A stretch of DNA of 64,000 bases from Nematostella vectensis (taxonomy: Eukaryota; Cnidaria; Anthozoa; Actiniaria; Edwardsiidae), in the NCBI RefSeq assembly GCF_932526225.1, contig NC_064034.1, positions 19,466,927 to 19,530,926 of the forward strand. The letters run 5' to 3'. The notes beneath the pieces are model-generated. The model searched no databases, was not told the DNA's origin, and saw only the letters and a list, made by a program, of their open reading frames with translations. This document shows positions 31,101 to 40,804 of the stretch, one piece after another. The first letter of the stretch is position 1. Every line of letters begins with the position of its first letter. The translations under genes were made by a program, and so were the position numbers.

Positions 31101-33918
31101 GGAACATACCATATCTGGTCCAGGAACATACCTTATCTGGTTCAGGAACATATCTTACCTGGTTCAGGAACATACCATATCTGGTCCAGGAACATACCTT
31201 ATCTGGTCCAGGAACATACCTTATCTGGTTCAGGAACATACCTTATCTGGTTCCGCTTCATCTTCAAACGTCCCCGTCATAACCACAGCCTCAATCTCAG
31301 AGTATGCTAATGCCTCAACAAATTCATTCTCTTTTGACATGGACTCTCTGGTGAATGACGTCTCCAATTCCTTCTTGGAATGGACAGGGTTATAGGACAG
31401 GCGAACATATTTCTTGGCAGGGATGATAATAATTTCAGCAGCCACTAAAAATCCAAGAGTACCATGGGACCAGGGGATTGAATAGAACAGATGCTCATTT
31501 TCTTTCTGCAAAAATAAAAACACATCACTCAACTGCCATAAAACAGAAAATAATATATTAGTGTGCTTCACAAGTACACACACTATGCCAGTCTAATGAG
31601 TGACTTTGTTTTATTTTGAACAAAAAGGTTTCCTTGCCTTGTCAGAGAATATTTAGAAAGTTACTGTCTACAATACCATGATTTTCCAATATTTTCATTA
31701 TCAAACAACTTATTAACATAAGAAAAAAAATATGATTTTACGATTACCTCAATTCTACAATGGCGTTCCTTTCTCCTGGCAACAGTACAGTGAAATGTAT
31801 AAGAAATTACCTCAATCTAACAATATTGGATGCAACGATATTCCCGATTTTATGATACAAATCTGTTTTCTCAAGCATAATTTTGACCTTGATACAACAA
31901 TACTGATTCTGTCTATCAACAAGAGATAAAAAAAGACACCACACACACACAGTTCAGTCAATCGATTTTCTGACTTGAAAGATCTTGTTAAATACAGATT
32001 ACAGTCTTTCAGAGAGTACAGTTACAATATTATTATTTTGTAAAAGATGATAATTAACCCAAACCTCGATACAGCAATATTTTCAATGGATTTTCCCTTA
32101 TATCGTAAAATCAAGGACCTCTTTGCAACGATACCTCAATTTATATACAATACATTTTCTTTCCCTGAAGAATATCGTAAAATCCAGGTTCCACTGTACC
32201 TTTATTTATTATTTTACCATTATTATATATAAAAAAATGATATTCAATACCATCACATATTTGACGGTTTCTTGAAAGCTGTGATCTCTTTCCTTAAGAA
32301 ATCCTCTTTTCCGTAAGGAATAACTCAAATCGTGAAATTTAAGCCTCTCGAAATAAGCCCTTTTTTGAAAAAGTCAGTTTTCCAGAAACTTGGTTATCTT
32401 AGATGTTCATAAACAATAATGACACACCTAAATCCATTTCATTAAAGACATTTTTGGGGGATTTAAAATGCTTTAAAAAGTTTCAGTAGCAACAGGTGTC
32501 AGAGATAAGTGCCAAGACCCTTAAACTAAACCAAAGGCACATTGTACCTTTGATGCATGGACAAGTGTTCCATCAGCTAGGACTAGATCAAACCCAACAC
32601 AGATATGTTGAAACAGGCCAAACTTGTGAGAAGACGACTCAATCCCACAGCCCATAATAAGTCCCCCTGAAATCAAAAGAGGACATACAATTCAGGGGTG
32701 GATCAAGGGAAGGGGGAGGGGGGTGGATCAAGGGAAGGGGGAGGGGGTTGGGTCAAGGGAAGGGGGAGGGGGGTGGATCAAGGGAAGGGGGAGGGGGGTG
32801 GGTCAAGGGAAGTGGGAGGGGGGTGGATCAAGGGAAGGGGGAGGGGGGTGGATCAAGGGAAGGGGGAGGGGGGTGGGTCAAGGGAAGTGGGAGGGGGGTG
32901 GATCAAGGGAAGGGGGAGGGGGGGGGCAGTCCCTCCAGCCAAAATCTTATAAAAGCGTGTTTGAGAGCTCAATTCCATTTTATACTAAACATATTTTTTA
33001 TATACTGGCACCTCCCTTTCGGGTTTGTGCCCCCCTCCCCCTCCTTCGAGAAATTCTGGAGCTGCCCTTGATATTGTCGAACATATTGTCACAAATCCAT
33101 CGAATCCTTGTTTATTATCAGGCCCGTAGTCAGGGTCTTGAATGGGGAGGGGGGGGGGGGGGGGGCTCGTTTACCCATTTTCTCTTCCTAGCTTGCAGTG
33201 GTACTGAATTTTACTTTATCAGGGCGGACCTTCAAGTCGTGTAGAGGGTTCTTCTGAACCCCCCTGGCTACGGGCCTGATTAGAGGAATGACTGTATTAG
33301 GAAATAAATAAATTCTAAAGTTTTATCGCATTTTGCTCGACTGTTGACTGCGCACCCCTCCCCCTTAACAAGTGGGCATAGAATGTAGTTCAAAAAAGTA
33401 TACAAACCAACAGTCAAATCGTCCAGTTCTGGTAAAACTGGTATAGTCCAGCCGAGTGGTACTAAAGCATGTGTCAACTGGCCCATTGTGACCATGGGCT
33501 CGACACGAACCACACCAGTAGACTCGCCAGCGGCGCAATTGATCTCTAAAATATCCATCAAATTCACATCGATATTACAGTGCGTCTTCTTATATTTCCC
33601 CACACGAGGGCTTACGGTCATCCAGCCGGGTCTAGCCGTGCACATGGGCTGCTTCCGGCCATCCTTGTTCCATTTCTGCACCTGTTCTTGCACCTTTTGA
33701 ACTCTTTCTTTGTGACGTTCCGGGTCGCTGTAATACTTGAATGCCAACCAGTTCCGCACAAACAGAAAGGATTCATAGAGCACGGATACGGGGAGAAGGA
33801 AGAGACATACGAAAATCCAACGCTGGTGGATAATGATGTGCTCTACGCCCCGGATCCAAACATATAAAGGCAAAAAAACGGCCACTAAGACGACGAGAAT
33901 TGACGGTAGGTCCGCCAT
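19139..33918 (-). CDS. DHCR24: delta(24)-sterol reductase, 7 exons, 527 aa
   Basis: FAD-dependent ER enzyme that reduces the C24 double bond of sterol side chains with NADPH. Exons on the minus strand: 33918-33408, 32666-32548, 31505-31242, 30664-30524, 29967-29770, 21051-20855, 19292-19139. All joins are in phase and total 1584 nt. The N-terminus has a hydrophobic anchor followed by [14 protein letters not shown]. The FAD-binding domain shows [39 protein letters not shown] and [14 protein letters not shown]. Later landmarks are [28 protein letters not shown] and, at the end, [13 protein letters not shown] and FPEIYDK, all colinear with the 516-residue human protein. An in-frame ATG nine codons upstream (33945) is less likely because MADLPS has the better context. 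Intron 5 (8.7 kb) contains a nested opposite-strand gene and a giant minisatellite. Intron 3 starts with an amplified splice donor. Confidence 0.96.
19564..20452. mobile_element. non-autonomous pogo/mariner-like transposon in DHCR24 intron 6
   Basis: An 889-bp segment with inverted ends cagttgaagctctcg…gcgacc and ggtcgct…gagcttcgactg, flanked by TA on both sides (19562-19563, 20453-20454). Several internal copies of the subterminal motif (gtggtcgttaacggagctgg, ggtcgcttacgagag) occur near both ends. No transposase frame remains. The end CAGTTGAA with TA target is of the kind known in pogo/Tigger elements. Confidence 0.85.
21005..21150 (-). repeat. 81-bp tandem duplication over the DHCR24 exon 6 acceptor
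   Basis: The first about 47 bp of exon 6 with its acceptor and polypyrimidine flank (about 21005-21070) recur at 21086-21150 with few changes. In the copy the minus strand still reads a CTATAG acceptor before an exon-like segment, so a decoy acceptor lies just upstream of the real one in transcript order. Confidence 0.85.
21775..23058 (+). CDS. intronless gene nested in DHCR24 intron 5; probable N-myristoylated protein, 427 aa
   Basis: I do not recognise the family. The frame is 427 codons, markedly GC- and CpG-richer than the surrounding intron, and opposite in strand to DHCR24. The start [10 protein letters not shown] fits an N-myristoylation signal (Gly2, Ser6) with Cys4 available for palmitoylation, which would place it at membranes. 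A strongly basic stretch near residues 100-112 ([11 protein letters not shown]) could strengthen membrane binding or act as a nuclear signal. Residues 115-230 are low-complexity. A better-structured part, about 235-375, contains [32 protein letters not shown] and a charged helical segment [10 protein letters not shown]…[13 protein letters not shown]. The C-terminus is acidic ([12 protein letters not shown]). Absence of introns suggests a retrogene or a single-exon gene; both are inference. Confidence 0.75.
   Translation: MGVCLSSAQKVEEIKQECESKNEVSGHEEQDGVHVRRVYVRRAEAASGSNAERRYDYEDEVQVRREEGATSSLGAVPVEKAREMKRDQQVLTATKPRRRPFFGRRRRATDRKDTPMPGASKSGSSKQRSRRGRGAVNGREKDADSIRGKPIAGQLTTKGKGPLMGAINSAQGDVSGVESATFSVIARQMSSMSVQSFSSDEMDTSDGRSSPEAGTHNTPVSTTSSIRNACGSNPEGLITLLISGANGKPRPVLTSKNIYDSLESQYGVVAKILQEIPADYPAPERISDDEFALYVKRASEEETLTALGVQAIAEQYNSETDSETEEEIPIQYSAITGRDPKKAYKERERNIWIMYRAYRGMKKAKRRAQKLMDEVMGMMRERSARRVAPEPHDQGVSPHESKAWEAKALDSSGGSMMEDDLDVEDLE
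23059..23310. repeat. degenerate (TGTCTGTC)n microsatellite
   Basis: Begins immediately after the stop codon of the nested gene, so it is probably in its 3' UTR. The tgtctgtc/tatgtgtc mixture yields stop-free frames on both strands that are not coding. Confidence 0.9.
23311..24600. other. purine-rich intronic DNA, no further gene
   Basis: Part of DHCR24 intron 5. The stretch 23560-23900 is strongly purine-rich on the plus strand. At 24120-24290 a loose repeat (gattgagcgatggag) occurs four times at irregular spacing. Confidence 0.5.
24640..29335. repeat. giant 20-bp minisatellite in DHCR24 intron 5, about 230 copies
   Basis: About 4.7 kb of a 20-bp unit, ggggtgtacctagaggccta, with common variants cctaggggcc, ccacggggcc and 18-bp units (ccagagg). 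Each unit contains overlapping palindromes cctagg/aggcct/tctaga-like, and G runs of four to five every 20 bp on the plus strand. The DHCR24 transcript is the complementary C-rich strand. The array ends at 29335 next to a fragment of another repeat. Confidence 0.97.
25400..27448. repeat. 1,049-bp higher-order duplication inside the minisatellite
   Basis: Marker variants recur at a fixed offset of 1,049 bp: gaggcca at 25574 and 26623, accagagg at 25669 and 26718, tagaggtcta at 25871 and 26920, agggtgtaccc at 26081 and 27130, tatcacgg at 26338 and 27387. The match breaks on the left before about 25400/26449 and on the right at about 26399/27448. It is therefore a recent duplication of roughly 52 units in one event. 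Confidence 0.9.
29336..29635. mobile_element. truncated transposon end beside the minisatellite
   Basis: The right part (about 29590-29625) reads ccctgggtacgggcctga, the same terminus as the complete element at 33118-33279. No matching left end is visible, so the left side was probably lost in the minisatellite. Confidence 0.55.
30829..31250 (-). repeat. 22-bp minisatellite made of the DHCR24 exon 3 splice donor
   Basis: On the minus strand exon 3 ends …GAACCAGATAAG at 31242 and the intron begins GTATGTTCCT. The 22-bp unit formed by these last 12 exonic and first 10 intronic bases is then repeated about 19 times into intron 3. Most units keep a GT donor (gtatgt, some gtgtgt). Using any downstream donor would read into an in-frame TGA three codons past the normal junction (V-C-S-stop). 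Confidence 0.95.
31730..32198. mobile_element. degraded pogo-like remnant in DHCR24 intron 2
   Basis: The right end reads atatcgtaaaatccaggtt followed by ccactg and TA at 32197-32198, resembling a CAGTGGAACCT terminus with a TA target. Internal fragments (gata.aacaatact, tatcgtaaaatcaagg) repeat the same motif family. A convincing left end was not found. Confidence 0.45.
32697..32935. repeat. 25-bp purine-rich minisatellite in DHCR24 intron 1, about 9 copies
   Basis: Units such as ggatcaagggaagggggag, with g or t at the join, 25 bp long. It gives long Gly/Glu-rich frames that are artefacts. It lies about 30 bp from the exon 2 acceptor at 32667-32668. Confidence 0.95.
33118..33279. mobile_element. 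MITE, Harbinger-like, TTA target site, in DHCR24 intron 1
   Basis: A 162-bp element with inverted ends tcaggcccgtagtcaggg and ccctggctacgggcctga, flanked by TTA (33115-33117 and 33280-33282). A three-base TWA duplication is typical of PIF/Harbinger elements; assignment rests on that only. Related ends occur at 29605 and, as cgtagccaggg, at 34538. Confidence 0.8.
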
Positions 33919-34693
33919 TTTTTTTTTAACTGTCAGTATAACCACAGGTATCCCAACCTTGGCCTTATGAGCGGGCTTCTATCTACACTTCTCTTGTTCT
34001 CCAGTGGGCAGGAGCGGATCACAGTTTATTTTGATAGGCAAAATTCTAGACAACAAAATTCCCTTAGTCTTCGCTGAAATGCGCCCTGCTTTAGGCTTCG
34101 TGTTTGCTAGAAAACCCGACAAAACTACGTTGCGTGATCTGAGAAAAAGCCCCGTGGCGGGCGAACATTCCCCGAATTTTTGAAATTTTTTTTAGTTGTC
34201 GTCGGGCAGGTTTCGGAGCGAGTCGGAGACTGTTCGCGCGCCACGTAACTGCAAATATTCTTATGGTTGTACATAAAACCCAGAACAATTAAAAAGCACG
34301 AGGAACTGTTCGTCCCATGGTACCATAATGTGGACCGGGCCATGAAGGGACAGAGACCAACAAAAATAGGCTGGGAGGGGAAGGATGGGATTATCGTCGA
34401 GGTAGAAAATAGTGAGGGCGAGAGTTTTTATAGCGATAAAGTATTGAGTTAAATTTTACATTTGTATTTATTGGGCGAATCAGATAAAGCCTCGTGTGAT
34501 CGAAGAGAATTTTATAGTGTTTGTCACCAGTCAGGGGCGTAGCCAGGGGGGTAGCTCAGGGGTCTCGAGCCCCCCCCCCCCCCACATTCTAGCAGCCCAA
34601 AATATAGGGCCTTTCTGGCACCCTCCTGTTAAAAATCCTGCCAGTGTTTGTCACGAGTGGTTCCGTTTTTACCAGTAGTAAAAAGGTTTCAAG

Positions 34694-35000
34694 CCCGGGG
34701 GAGGGGGGGGGGGGGGGGGGGGTTCTTTGGTGACCGTAGGAGCCCCCGAAAAAATACCCTAAAAATACTACGGTACGAAAAAATCACAACCCCCCAATAT
34801 ACCATGCATCATCAAATACACATCTTAAAGTTTAAAAATGTATTGTCATCCTTGCAACTTCATGGAAAATAGTTTTTAATAGAAACTGAAGCAAAAATAA
34901 CATAACAGTATATAACAAAAAATACCAAACCTCGGATTTCAAGCCCTAAAAAATACGACGGTCACCTCTAATTCTAATTTATAGGGGAGTATCCCCCGGG
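34694..35000. mobile_element. MITE, hAT-like, 8-bp target duplication
   Basis: A 307-bp element with perfect 9-bp inverted ends cccggggga/tcccccggg, flanked on both sides by gtttcaag (34686-34693, 35001-35008). Subterminal inverted matches include ggtgaccgt… and …acggtcacc. An 8-bp duplication is typical of hAT transposons. Confidence 0.85.
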
Positions 35001-35049
35001 GTTTCAAGTATAGTTGGAATGGGGCGAGATAAAACTATCGTCAACTGAG

Positions 35050-37735
35050 GAAACCTTTAAAATAAAAGTTCAACAACAACGCAGATTTATTTTTTTAAAC
35101 GATATTTCGGGAGGCCAAAACCTGCCTTCTTCAGGTTATAAATGAGTTACAGTGGCATGTTGCAGGTGGTATATGTAAAAAGTTTATTGATCTGTTGATG
35201 ATTAACTAACAAAAGATAAAAATAGTAATTTTAGTAAGGAGTAACTTCCCCCTTTTCGAGCTTGTGTGGATGTGTCTAGCCTTTTTGGGTCGTGTGATAT
35301 ACCACTATGGCTATTAGGGATTCACTGCACATAAGTTAACATGGCCGGGACGATGGCGGACCGTAACCCCATTGTTATGATAGATAATGTAGGATAATAC
35401 TGAATTTAGTATTTTGGTTAACGAATATAGAAGTTTAGACATTTAGTATAGTTAGAAGGCAATGTTATGAAAGTTAATATTCTACCTGTAAGAATTAGCA
35501 AATACGCAAGTTTTGGATATTTGTTCTAGTTTAGGCATTGTATTACGTGCTGGAAATGTTCCTAATCGTTTTCTTAGTTTTATTGATTTAGCTTTAGTAG
35601 TGAGTTGGTCGCTTAATTTGTTGTTTGATTCTGATTGGTTCGTACCGATTACTCATGGCTACATGCCTACTGTTTTTAACACTTTTCCAGCCTTTTTCAT
35701 TTAGTAGTTAAACTGCCAGGAACATATTGATTGCACAACCTTCACTCGCTATTGACATTGGCTGTTGGTAATATTGACGTGGTCCACGTAGGACATCCCA
35801 CGCTCGGAGGGAGGAGCTTAAGCTTGCTGGGATGGCAAACTGATTATCTATGCTAATCTGAGTCAGCAAACACCGCACCCACGCTACTTGAATTACTCCT
35901 TCTCTCCCCTCGCATTTAGTAACTTTCGATTACAAGTTGAATATTTGCTTCTCCAAAGTTACCTCCTCACTTTTCCTACCTTCTCCCCTAGTTTCATGGC
36001 AAAGGACATTCGTTTTGTATCCTTTTACTATTTTTAAAGCTTTCCTTTGTTATCGCTAATTTTGCCGGCAGCTAATGATATCTGATGTAACTGTTTGCAT
36101 TGTTAAGTACCGTCCAATCACTGCCCTCTGCACACGTGGTCAGTGCTTGTCAATCAAACGTACTACCTGTTTTGCAACAAATAGGACCACATTGTAAATC
36201 CTCATCACACACTTCCTACTCTCAGTTGTACCACTAACTTATCAGAATAAAGGTACGATTCCGGTCAAAAAGAAGTCCTCCCGATCAATTCTTACACCAT
36301 CATAACACCATGGACATGCCATGATGGTGATGTTTATTGGTACCATATAACTTTACATAACGTTACATAGGTTGTTTCAACCAATAAATTTCTATACATC
36401 CTTTTCGCCCCTTACAAATCCCATACGTGGTTAAGATACATCGACGATATTTTTGTTGTATGGACTGAGGGTCTAGACAAATTGAACGCTTTTGTAGATT
36501 ATCTTAACAACCTACACCCCACCATTAAATTTACAAGCTCCCACTCCTATAACAATGTACCTTTTCTTGACGTAAATGTCTCCCTTGTTAATAGTAAAAT
36601 CGAAACTGACCTTTACTTCAAACCTACTGACAAACACCAACACCTCCTTTTATATCTTGTCACCCTCATCACACCAAAAAGTCTATCCCCTATAGCCTCG
36701 CCCTCCGTATTCGCCGCATTTGTTCTACAGAAGAATGCTTTAATAACCGCTGCAATGAACTCACCCTTCTCAAGCGTGGCTATAAACCAGCTTTTCTCAA
36801 GGGCAAATCCTACGCGCTGCTAACATTTCCCGCATTGACGCCCTAACGCCCCAATAATAACAACCACAAGAAGTCCCGTCGCATCCCCTTTGTCACTACT
36901 TATAACCCTACACTACCTAACATCAACGACATAATCCGTAGAAATTACAACCTCTTACTCTGGTCTAAGCGATGCCATAAGGTTTTCACTGAGCCCCCTC
37001 TTGTCGCCTTTCGCCGCTCACCTAACCTCCGCGACATCCTCGTTAAAGCCAAGCTACCTTCCGACCGCTCTCCCACCAACCAACCTCCCGGTGCTTTCCG
37101 TTGCGGAAAAAACTGCCTAACCTGCCCCTATATTAGAACCGATGGCCTGACAAGCTACACATTTTTCTCAACAGGTGAAACACGACCTATAACCTCCCAC
37201 ATAACCTGCAATACTAAAAACGTGATTTATATGATTCAATGTAACCGCTGTAACCTTCAATATATTGGGGAAACTAAACGCAAATTAAAAGAACGCTTTA
37301 ATGACCACCGAAGAACTGTAGACTCCCAATCTCGATCTATACCAACCCACGCCGCTGAACACTTCCTAAAACCTAACCACTCCTCTTCTGACATAGAGCT
37401 CATACCTATTGAAAAAATAAGAAATAACCGCGACTCCATCCGCAAAGGAAGAGAAGCCACACTGATAGCTCGCGCTAACACTCTTGAACCCGGTGGCCTC
37501 AACCGGCGTGAAGAAACCGTTTAGCTGTTTAGTAATCCACACCACCCTATTTACCATCTTCCATAAGTTACTATTTTTACCTTTTGTTAGTTAATCATCA
37601 ATGAACTTTGTACATATACTAGATGTAACATTGTAACTCATTTATAACCTGAAGAAGGCAGGTATTGGCCTGCCGAAATATCGTTCTAAAAACATAAATC
37701 TGCGTTGTTGTCGACTTTTTCTTTTAAAGGTTTTA
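35050..37735 (+). mobile_element. Penelope-like retroelement with inverted terminal arms
   Basis: Two arms of about 185 bp, at about 35050-35240 and 37556-37735, are inverted copies of each other. They share aacaacgcagattta, acgatatttcgg, gcctgccttcttcaggttat and gattaactaacaaaag. Between them, from 36402, lies a degraded reverse transcriptase/GIY-YIG coding region on the plus strand. Penelope-like elements are known for terminal repeats in direct or inverted arrangement and a C-terminal GIY-YIG nuclease. The 1.1 kb between the left arm and 36400 shows no recognisable coding, so the element is probably 5' damaged or rearranged. Confidence 0.85.
36402..37524 (+). pseudogene. Penelope-like RT C-terminal part plus GIY-YIG endonuclease, broken
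   Basis: The frame opens with HTWLRYIDDIFVVW, the RT catalytic YIDD motif (Asp-Asp pair), then NNVPFLDVNVSL and DLYFKPTDKHQHL. A frameshift near 36655 moves the rest to another frame, and an in-frame stop lies near 36844. The downstream part carries a Cys-rich stretch (CGKNCLTCPY, CNRCNLQ) and the GIY-YIG nuclease start VIYMIQC…LQYIGET, with the conserved Arg in RKLKERF. It ends LEPGGLNRREE and a stop at 37522-37524. The nuclease-proximal 300 bp is uninterrupted. The N-terminal RT motifs are absent. Confidence 0.88.
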
Positions 37736-37744
37736 TAAAAAGGG

Positions 37745-37885
37745 GTCAGTACGCAGCTCTTACAAGCTGCAATTTGATTGGGCAAATGGACAATATCCGC
37801 ACCTCGACACGAGAGAATAGAGACAAAAGAACTCCTTTGTAGAACAAAGATAATAGGAGACAAAGCAGCTGCGTACTTACTCATA
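37745..37885. repeat. dispersed repeat, inverted relative to the copy at 8228-8362
   Basis: About 135 bp match the BABAM1-intron repeat in reverse complement (ttgggcaaatgaacaatatc.gcacctc, agaacaaag.taataggagac, aaagcagctgc…tactt). It lies between the Penelope-like element and the LINE fragment. Confidence 0.8.
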
Positions 37886-38029
37886 AAAAGGAGCAACCGT
37901 AAAGTTGTATAGATTTCTACATTTCGAAAGTTCTCATAGTAAAGCAGTGGTTCCATAACAGTTTGGTCTGTGTTCTCTTCCCCCTCGTACAACTGACAAG
38001 ACGTTTGGTACATTGTACACATCGTTATT

Positions 38030-38790
38030 GTCACACTGCCATTGTATTTGGGACACGTTTTCTGTGCAGGGCAATCCCCGATTATTCTACTATTGATAAT
38101 CCTAAACCTTAGCGAACTGCACATATCGATCAATGCTTTGCCTCTACTTTCAGATTTGTTGTCGAACGAAAATCTAGAATTTTGGACGTCGGAAAAATAA
38201 TCTTCGGGTAGATCTAGAAACTGATCGTTGTCATCCGCAACAAAGTCCTGCAATCAACCCGTTCTCGCGTTTAGATCACCTTGTAGGATGATTTTCCCTT
38301 TACCTGAAAAATCGAGTACTTCCCGCTCTAAATCATCTAGTATTTCTTGTTCGTTGCCTTTGTTATTTACGGGGCTCAGGTACGCCGTTTCTAGAAAGAT
38401 ATCCTCGTCGAGAGAAAAATATTCCTTGATAAATTTGCACCAAATTATGTTGTTATTTTTGGACGGTATGTATTTAACGCCGTCTGCAATTGCTTTACTG
38501 ATATAGATTGAAATGCCCCCCGCATATCTACATCCCGTTTTTCCCATGTTTGTTTTTTTGGACGGTATGTATTTAACGCCGTCTGCAATTGCTTTACTGA
38601 TATAGATTGAAATGCCCCCCGCATATCTACATCCCGTTTTTCCCATGTTTAGAAAAGACTTTAAACCCCTCGACTTCTAGATTCCTCGAGTCTGCACCAG
38701 TATGAGTCTCAACAATCCCGAGTATGTCGAGATTGCTGAATAAATGCCGTACTTCTTGCAATTCCAACTTTAACTCCATGTAAGTTCCAT
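38030..38790 (-). pseudogene. LINE (non-LTR retrotransposon) AP-endonuclease fragment
   Basis: On the minus strand the frames give NLDILGIVETH (the usual ETH-type catalytic segment), YAGGISIYIS, FLETAYLSPVNN and IILQGDLNARTG (the GDxN segment), then DFVADDNDQF and CPAQKT. This order is typical of APE-like endonucleases of non-LTR elements. It is broken by a frame change near 38645, a 99-bp tandem duplication and an in-frame TGA at 38254-38256. No reverse transcriptase follows. Confidence 0.8.
38451..38648. repeat. perfect 99-bp tandem duplication inside the LINE fragment
   Basis: Two adjacent, apparently identical 99-bp copies beginning ttttttggacggtatgtatt. On the minus strand they duplicate 33 codons (start MGKTGCRYAGG). 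The lack of differences indicates a recent event. Confidence 0.95.
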
Positions 38791-38814
38791 ACGCAGGCAA
38801 GAGAGTGAATCTAA

Positions 38815-39043
38815 TGGGTGGACCATTAGAAATTTGGGGAGGGGGGAGGGGGGGTGGCTAATTTTTTGTACATGTTTTTTTTTTCGTGAGCCCTGAATGT
38901 ATAAGTTTTTTTTAACCAGAAAGGCTATTTTATTAGTGCTTGGAGTTCTGCAAGTTTTTTTTTTTGTTTTAAAGAATCGGCCATGCACGTTAATTTTTAT
39001 TTGGAATTGCCACCCCCCTCCCCAAATTTCTAATGGTCCACCC
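38815..39043. mobile_element. MITE with long inverted ends
   Basis: About 229 bp. Inverted ends of about 35 bp include gggtggaccattagaaattt followed by ggggaggggg, with the complement at the right end. Flanking ctaa occurs on both sides (38811-38814, 39044-39047), a possible 4-bp target duplication. Confidence 0.8.
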
Positions 39044-39136
39044 CTAAGGTGAGCCAATGATATGATGCTAGTGCTAGTACGATACAACCATATCAATCTT
39101 CAGAGGTGCTGGCAGCATTCATGGATGGGTGGGCGG

Positions 39137-39234
39137 TACCCTGGGTACCAGAGGCTCGAGCTTCACTTGTTACTGACTCGCCAAGCCACGCCCTCCGCTG
39201 CTCTTTGTGAAGGGAGCCTTTGGAACCCAGGGTA
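39137..39234. mobile_element. 98-bp foldback element
   Basis: Inverted ends taccctgggtaccagaggct and agcctttggaacccagggta, with further inner pairing (gcttcact…gtgaag). The flanks are G-rich, so a target duplication cannot be defined. Confidence 0.65.
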
Positions 39235-40369
39235 GGTGGGTGGGGAAAATGCTTTTTTACCGTGGGTGCATGTTCATCAAGGGAAATTTTGAGTTGGGAA
39301 AGCTCTGGAAGGTCAAAATTGTTAATATATCTAAATACTGCTAAATGTATTAATTCCAATCCATGGTACTCAATAGATGATACGGGGGTCCATATCATTT
39401 TCTAGGGGTGCATGTCCAGAGGAGTTTAAACCCATCCTTATTCATATGACGCGAGATTATGCAGGTTGACACATTTGTCGGTAGATGGTGTGTATATGGA
39501 CAGGAAAAAGCTTTTAGATGGATCTAGTGACCTATAACCAGAGCTAAGGAAGTCACTTTTAACTAAATAGATCCGTGGTCAGCGGCTTACCTCTCTGGAC
39601 CCCACCCTGTTTTTTCTCTAGACACGCCCCTATTAAATATGGGCGTATTTGGGCGAGGCTACATTTTGCTACACTGCAAATGGAATGTTAAATACAGCAT
39701 TTTGAAATGCTTTGGCATGTAATTTTCAACTTGGCTTATTTTGGTAATTACTTTGGTGTTGAGACTATTAGCTGTCATTATGTCATAAAAAGCTGTCACT
39801 GCTTTCAAAACAAGAAAAGCATCTCAGATATCGAATGTATGCAGATGGGCGGTCAAAACCTCTGCAAACACTTTTTTTACCATGCTTTCATAGAAAATAT
39901 GTTAAGAGTACTTAGTAGACAACAGAAATATTAATCAAAACTTGTGTCAGGCCTGCATGTCTGCTAAAATGAACATAAAATAATATCCATGGAAGCTTAG
40001 AAAAAGTAGCAGTCATTTTTAAATGGAGAAAGTCAGGCGCGTACACAGCATTGGGGGGGGGGGGGGGGGGGTGCGTAGTCAGGTATCAGGCGGTTTCGCC
40101 TACATACCAGTTCGCCGACAACAGTGGTTGTTTCCCCGACAACCATGTTTGTTTCGCCGACAGGCTTTTTTCGTCAAAATAGGAGTCGTTACTTTCTACA
40201 GTGACTATAATGCAGTGAAAGCTTGCTTACTATAAACAGGGAAGTGTCTCATATTATATCGAAACTCAAATCAACATCAAACCGCTATGAATAACACGAT
40301 CGCGAACACGATCATCATAATAAAAGCGTGCTAAGATCCGCGATTAGATACAGATTATTATATAAGTTA

Positions 40370-40804
40370 CAGCTTTGCGAATTCACTAAGGCACGCGTAA
40401 CAGGCAAGAAAGTATTCTCAAGCAACGCCGACATGACTATAATTTCAAACTTGCGATGTTCGACTTAAGCTCTAACGTTTGCCCCAAACAACTAGTATTC
40501 AATAAAAGCTTGTGTGATCATTTTTTGTAAGTTACTGCTTTGCCAATCTACTAAGGCACGCGTATCTGTCAAAAAAAATATTCTCAAACTCAACTGACAA
40601 CGAGCCGCCATGAATACAACTCGAGCCGACATGAATCAAGCTCTAACTTTTACCCCAAACAACTAGTATCTAATAGAAGCATGTGAGATACAGATTATTT
40701 TTGGTAAGTTCCTGCTTTGCGAATCCACTAAGCCCAGCGTAAAAAACAAGAAAGTATTCAAAAACTCAAGTGACAACAAGCCGCCATCAATACAACCCGA
40801 GCCG
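40370..40804. repeat. imperfect tandem repeats of about 170-180 bp
   Basis: Repeated words in order: tttgtaagttactgctttg, ctaaggcacgcgta, aagaaagtattc, gccgccatgaata and ccccaaacaactagta. About three diverged units lie here and one further unit at 41691-41880, beyond the transposon that split the array. Confidence 0.85.

Noticed and set aside
30767-31395. Three overlapping 165-171-codon plus frames
   Set aside because: They are the antisense of the amplified DHCR24 splice donor and exon 3.
33919-33945. Upstream in-frame start for DHCR24 (MVILTVKKK)
   Set aside because: Adds nine residues not expected in the family, and the next ATG has a better initiation context.
34267-34452. Short frame with a SET-domain-like string (IKKHEELFVPWY)
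   Set aside because: Only about 60 codons with no other conserved SET motif; similarity too short to claim.
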